Assembly (NCBI GenBank): GCA_949316235.1
Contig: OX438748.1
Coordinates: forward strand, 4,095,001 to 4,159,000
DNA length: 64,000 nt
Direction: 5' to 3'
From: Oegoconia quadripuncta
Lineage: Eukaryota > Arthropoda > Insecta > Lepidoptera > Autostichidae
Both the position numbers and the translations under genes were made by a program. Every line of letters starts with the position of its first letter. Within the stretch, counting starts at the first letter, position 1. A model generated the notes under the pieces. It did not search any database and was not told the origin of the DNA. It saw only the letters and a program-made list of their open reading frames with translations. Positions 59,990 through 64,000 of this stretch are shown here, piece by piece.

Positions 59990-60321
59990 TTTTTTTATGC
60001 ACGACGGTTCGTACTTGACCTCAATCACACCTGATGTTAAGTGAAGATGGAGTCGAAGGTGGAAGCGTACTGACCCGGAAACCCCAACACATTTGGGGGA
60101 CTAGCAATCTAATCTCTGACAACCGGAACACAACAATGCTATTAACATTGCTGTTCGGCGGCAGATTTAGATGAGATGGTGGTAGCTAGCCAGGCGGACA
60201 TTTAATATGCCCTACCACCAACCAAATCGAGTACTTAAACATGTACCCCGCTGGGGATCGAACCCGCGATCTCCGAATCGTAAACCCAATGTTGTTTACA
60301 TTGAGCCACGGAGTCGGTTAA
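59990..60321 (-). repeat. SINE family A, full-length
   Basis: 'ttttttatgcacgacggttc' to 'gagccacggagtcggtta'. Confidence 0.92.
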
Positions 60322-60680
60322 AGGCTCCTATAACTTAGCAGTAGATGAAACCAAAGGATGAAACTGCAGAAAAGATACCTACTGGGTCGAAGTGAGTTTG
60401 TCCCCCAACCCATTTTACATTTTTTAACTGTTAATGTATTACAGAAACAATGTTAATAAATACCTATAGCTAATAACAAAACAATTATATAAGTATCAGT
60501 ACCTATACTTTTATGCTATACATATATGAAATAAAATATTTTGCCCACTGCAAAAATAACTTTGTAAATTAAAATTGCTTCGAGACCCTAATGCGTGTGC
60601 TCGACATTTACTCTACATGTTTATTTTTAAATTAAATTGATAATTAGTTTTACAAATATAGCAATTTGCTAATTGTCTTA
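60322..60680. other. AT-rich, no gene seen
   Basis: Nothing recognised. Confidence 0.3.
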
Positions 60681-60689
60681 GCCCGAGAG

Positions 60690-60920
60690 GTATTGAAACC
60701 CCAGAGAAAATTATGTCATTCATTTAGATCCACTATTTCGACTCCTACAGCCGCCAGACGCAAACTTGGCAGACCGCGAAAACGGTGGAGAGACGACCTT
60801 GACAGTTTTAATAAGGGATGGTTTGTGCTTGCCAAGAACAAAAACGACTGGAAACAGATGAGTGAGGTCTTTGCTCAGCAGTGGGACACTATGGGCTCTT
60901 AATAATAATAATTAAGATGG
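60690..60920 (+). pseudogene. LINE ORF C-terminal end
   Basis: Reads RKLGRPRKRWRDDLDSFNKG and FAQQWDTMGS, then stop and (TAA)n tail, the same terminal wording as at 6.84 kb. 5'-truncated, but the last 75 codons are open. Confidence 0.78.
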
Positions 60921-60924
60921 CATC

Positions 60925-61337
60925 TAGTAATTTAGGTACATAAATCAACACTGCCGGCTCCTTGTGACATATTGCACTTAATTTCAGATTATCAAGCCGA
61001 GGTTTAGTCAGATAATCATCTTATATACAGATAAACAAAGATGCATGTTATTAGCTATATGTGGTTTTGTTATTGACCTCCAACGCAAAGAGAAGTGTTA
61101 CATGTTTATAGCCTTTGTCTATACTTTGATACTGACTTTTCTGAGCTCTTATGCGTGATGTTTTTTTGGCTATAATATTGATTGTAAAGTTTTAACCAAT
61201 TTTATAGTCTCGGTTTTACACGATACAGAAACTTTCATTGTATCACAAAATATGTATGACGTTACACAGTTCGGTGGGCAATGTACTTTTACACAAATTG
61301 ATGAGAAATTATTGTATAATAACGTAATAAAAGTAGC
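60925..61337. other. No gene seen
   Basis: AT-rich. I looked here for the missing N-terminal exon of the SLC22-like gene and did not find it. Confidence 0.3.
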
Positions 61338-61383
61338 ATTATTTAGGAAAAAATAGTGATAAACATGATGCCAATACTTTCTA
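61338..61383 (+). repeat. Jockey-like LINE, left piece
   Basis: 'agcattatttaggaaaaaat', 'gataaacatgatgccaatac'. Continues after the SINE at 61877. Confidence 0.75.
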
Positions 61384-61876
61384 GTAACCGCCTTATTTTA
61401 TCCGCCTCCATGGCTCAATAGGGATTACGAATCGGTTCGATCCCTAACGGGGTACATGTTTAGTACTCGGTTTGGTTGGTGGTAGGGCATTTTAAATGTC
61501 CGCCTGGCTAGATTGGCGGCAGATTTAGATAAGATGGTGGTATCTTATCTAAATCTGCCGCTAAACAGCAATGTCAATAGCATTGTTGTGTTCCGATTGT
61601 CAGAGATAAGATAGCCAGTTCCGGAAATAAAATGGAGTTTCCGGGTCAGTACGCATCCACCTTCGGCCTCATTTTAGATGTCCCGCTGGCTAGCTACCAT
61701 CCTCTTATCTAAATCTGCCGCCAAACAGCAATATTAATAGCATGGCTGTGTGCCGGTAAGATAGCGAGTTCCCCAAAGAAGATAGGGTTTCCGGGTAAGT
61801 ACGCCTGCACCTTCGACCTCATCTTCACGTGGTGATGATGGTGGATGGATGGATGGTGTGATTGAGGTCAAGAATT
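61384..61876 (+). repeat. SINE family A, rearranged compound copy
   Basis: A head and first body (61397-61511), an inverted 30-bp piece (61512-61541), body resumed (61542-61675), then a second partial body (61675-61830), a GGAT/GATGGTG simple repeat and the tail 'gtgattgaggtcaag'. Confidence 0.85.
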
Positions 61877-62545
61877 TAAAATAAGATAAACTTGCAGGTC
61901 ATGTAAGCCGACTCTTCAAAATCAGTAATTCATTCAAAATCAGATCCGTTGGGCATAAAACATGGCCACTGAAGCAAGGCACCAGTCGAAATACCAATCA
62001 ATGTTTTCAAGTCGCCTCTGCAGCCCACCGACTTAGCTTAACGACTCCTTTCAATGGAAACAACTGATACCGAAGTATTGAACCATTCGATACTGGTCAC
62101 CCATCTAAGAGCTGACTGCATCAGACGTCGCTTAACTTCGCTAATCGAAAACGAATACCTAGCGAATGCGACAGCACCAAGAGAGTTTCACGCAGAGCGA
62201 ACTACAAATTAGTGTTCAAGTGTGAAGCAGGTAAATTTCATTAATTGTTCAGAAACTAGGTAAATTGTATGATTAAGGAATGCCTTAATAATCGATTTGT
62301 TAACCAATAATCTGACAATTAAGCACGCACGTGGTAACACCGACGAGTGATTGGTAACGGTAGTTAGGTAAAATAAGGCCTTTAATATGTTCAAACTCCA
62401 CAAAAAACAGAAATTATTTACAAAAGGCTGTAATAACATCTCTGACTATTTGGATGATAAAAAAGCATGGACATAATATTTGTCCTTGTTTGGTTGAAAA
62501 AACCTGAAAAGAGCAACCGTGAGTTTTTTGCTCGTTGTTCTTTTT
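61877..62545 (+). repeat. Jockey-like LINE, right pieces, with a 5S-type SINE inside
   Basis: 'gataaacttgcaggtcatgt' (61883) and 'tcagtaattcattcaaaatc' continue the LINE; 'gactatttggatgataaaaa' (62443) and 'gagcaaccgtgagttttttg' (62514) are its 3' part. 61998-62170 is a reverse 5S-type SINE. Confidence 0.65.
61998..62170 (-). repeat. 5S-rRNA-derived SINE (reverse)
   Basis: 'ggtcacccatctaagagctg' and 'cgcttaacttcgctaatcga' are the reverse complement of the 5S-like head. 'cagcccaccgacttagctta' is the body. Confidence 0.65.
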
Positions 62546-62842
62546 TTTTTGTTGGTACTTGACCTCAATCACACCTGATGTTAAGTGAAGATGAGGTCGA
62601 AGGTGGAAGCGTACTGACCCGGAAACCCCAACACATTTGGAGGACTGGCTATGTTATCTCTGACAACCGGAACCCAACAATGCTATTAACATTGCTGTTT
62701 GGCGGCAGATTTAGATAAGATAGGTGGTAGCTAGCCAGGTGGACATTTAAAACCGAGTACTTAAACATGTACCCCGCTGGGGATGAACCCGCGACCTCCG
62801 AATCGTAAGCCCAATGTTGTTTACATTGAGCCACGGAGGCGG
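62546..62842 (-). repeat. SINE family A, near full-length
   Basis: 'ttttttgttggtacttgacc' to 'gagccacggaggcggg'. A 20-bp internal deletion removes the usual 'atgccctaccaccaacc'. Confidence 0.9.
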
Positions 62843-63328
62843 GTCTTTGGGTGAATGAGCTGTAATTTCAGTAATTATTAAAAAGCGATAATTTAAGATA
62901 TTTTTGAGTAGGTACTGACTATTGTACGGAGAAAACTACCGAGACCAACCGACTTTGAAATCACCAACAAAATGTCTGACTGGTCCACTGATAACACGGA
63001 ACAATTTTGTAGGAATTGATAACTTAGAATACAGGAATGGACTGAAACACCACCTTTGTCCTTTTAGCGATTATGTCACCCTCGTGACAGACAACAAACC
63101 AAATGAGTACTTATTACATACATAATATAAGGAAGCAAAAAACCAATCTTAACTTCTGTCATTACAATTTCGAATATTAATGTCCTGGCTTCTTCTGAAA
63201 CGGCAATATCTTATGTGACCCTGTATGACCATGAACACTATTATTTTTAAGGTGTTCCACCAATAAACTTATTAATGCTATGTACGAAGTAAAAATCTGT
63301 AATTGGCTTAAAATGTTTTGTGATCTTT
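62843..63328. other. No gene supported
   Basis: A 67-codon frame (62922-63125) of mixed composition lies here, but no family or splice context supports it. Confidence 0.3.
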
Positions 63329-63645
63329 TACCGTCTCTGTGAAGCAATGTAAACTACATAATTTACGCATCGGAGGTCGCGGGTTCGATCTCCAGTGGCG
63401 TTCATGTTTAGTACTCGGTTTGGTTGGTGGTAGTGCATTGTCCGCCTGGATAGCTACCTTATCTAAGTCTTCCATCAAACAGCAATATTAATAACATTGT
63501 ATTCCGGTTGTCAGAGATAAGGTAGCCAGTCCCCCTATAAGATGGGGTTTCCGGGTCAGTACGCTAACACCTTCGGCTTCATCTTCAATTAATATCAGGT
63601 GTGATTGAGGTCAAGTGCTAACCCGTTGTGCATAAAAAATAAATG
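63329..63645 (+). repeat. SINE family A, diverged, full-length
   Basis: 'accgtctctgtgaagcaatg' to 'gttgtgcataaaaaataaat'. Confidence 0.88.
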
Positions 63646-64000
63646 AATAAATAAATTATGTTGGCTTCCAATTCTCAAGTGCAATACAAACGAGCAAGCA
63701 GCTCTAATGACATAGATACTAAATCTGTGATAGATGATTTATCTGCACATAATGTATGTCATTTTTGTAATCATCTGAACGAGCTCAGGAGCAATCGTAA
63801 TTCACACTATTACCGGGTTTAAGTGACCGTCGCGTAAACTTTTAGTTTAATTTGAGGAAAATGTTCACTAGGTATCATTGTTATATTTTACATTACGTAT
63901 TGTTATAGTGGATATAAATAACTGAATCTGTTGGAACAGGAAGTGAAGGTCAGACATCGGAACGTCAAACAACACCAGATATTTGGGTATAATTTAGCCT
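63646..64000. other. Right edge, no gene seen
   Basis: Mixed AT-rich sequence without repeats or a convincing exon. Confidence 0.3.

Noticed and set aside
62922..63125. Possible N-terminal exon of the SLC22-like gene near 62.9-63.1 kb
   Set aside because: The open frame is on the wrong strand, and neither strand shows the expected TM1 or extracellular-loop wording.
1..64000. CRISPR array or bacterial operon structure
   Set aside because: Repeats are dispersed SINEs and LINE tails in both orientations; genes are spliced. The window is eukaryotic.

Overview
This is a window of insect nuclear DNA, almost certainly from a moth or butterfly. It is AT-rich, the genes have spliced GT-AG introns, and the space between exons is packed with SINEs and 5'-truncated LINE tails of kinds typical of Lepidoptera. 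No bacterial operons, CRISPR arrays or intact viral genes are visible. Names rest on protein motifs read by eye; no database search was possible.

Host genes. (1) 7.79-12.86 kb, minus: RpL36, with three coding exons giving a complete 118-residue large-subunit ribosomal protein. (2) 14.28-16.20 kb, plus: a BUD22/SRFBP1-family gene, with three coding exons giving about 442 residues and an intact C-terminal signature. Its start codon lies about 1.4 kb from that of RpL36 and the two genes point apart, so they may share an upstream region; both products are tied to ribosome production. (3) 37.27-54.35 kb, minus: the 3' four exons (about 426 residues) of an SLC22/organic-cation-transporter-like membrane carrier. 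A 15 kb intron (39.13-54.10 kb) is filled with repeats, and the N-terminal exon or exons were not found and probably lie beyond the right edge. (4) Weaker: a 26-codon C-terminus at the left edge, and an OTU-domain N-terminal fragment at 45.28 kb that runs into an inverted repeat.

Mobile DNA dominates the rest. SINE family A (tRNA-like head, body of about 250 bp, A-rich tail) occurs about 24 times on both strands. Families B and C have related tRNA-like heads, share body sequence and end in TATT-rich tails. Family D is another tRNA-derived SINE, and a further set is derived from 5S rRNA. LINE remnants include jockey/CR1-like 3' ends, RTE-like 3' ends and one 330-codon open C-terminal segment with a zinc-knuckle and an RPD...WDATC nuclease-like motif (55.57-56.56 kb). 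DNA transposons include an 865-bp Tc1/mariner-like element with terminal inverted repeats of about 275 bp and a transposase C-terminus, plus several MITEs.

The most notable signals are: a small family of retroposed transcript copies (13.08, 13.51, 27.77 and 53.24 kb), one with a 10-bp target-site duplication and one 5'-truncated with a poly(A) tail; a LINE insertion whose empty site is kept in a second repeat copy inside the same window; a MITE nested in a SINE; two back-to-back perfect palindromes at 17.5 kb; and a cluster of direct and inverted repeats rich in CGAGT at 32.1-33.1 kb. I found no convincing new multi-gene system. The novelty here lies in the repeat biology.
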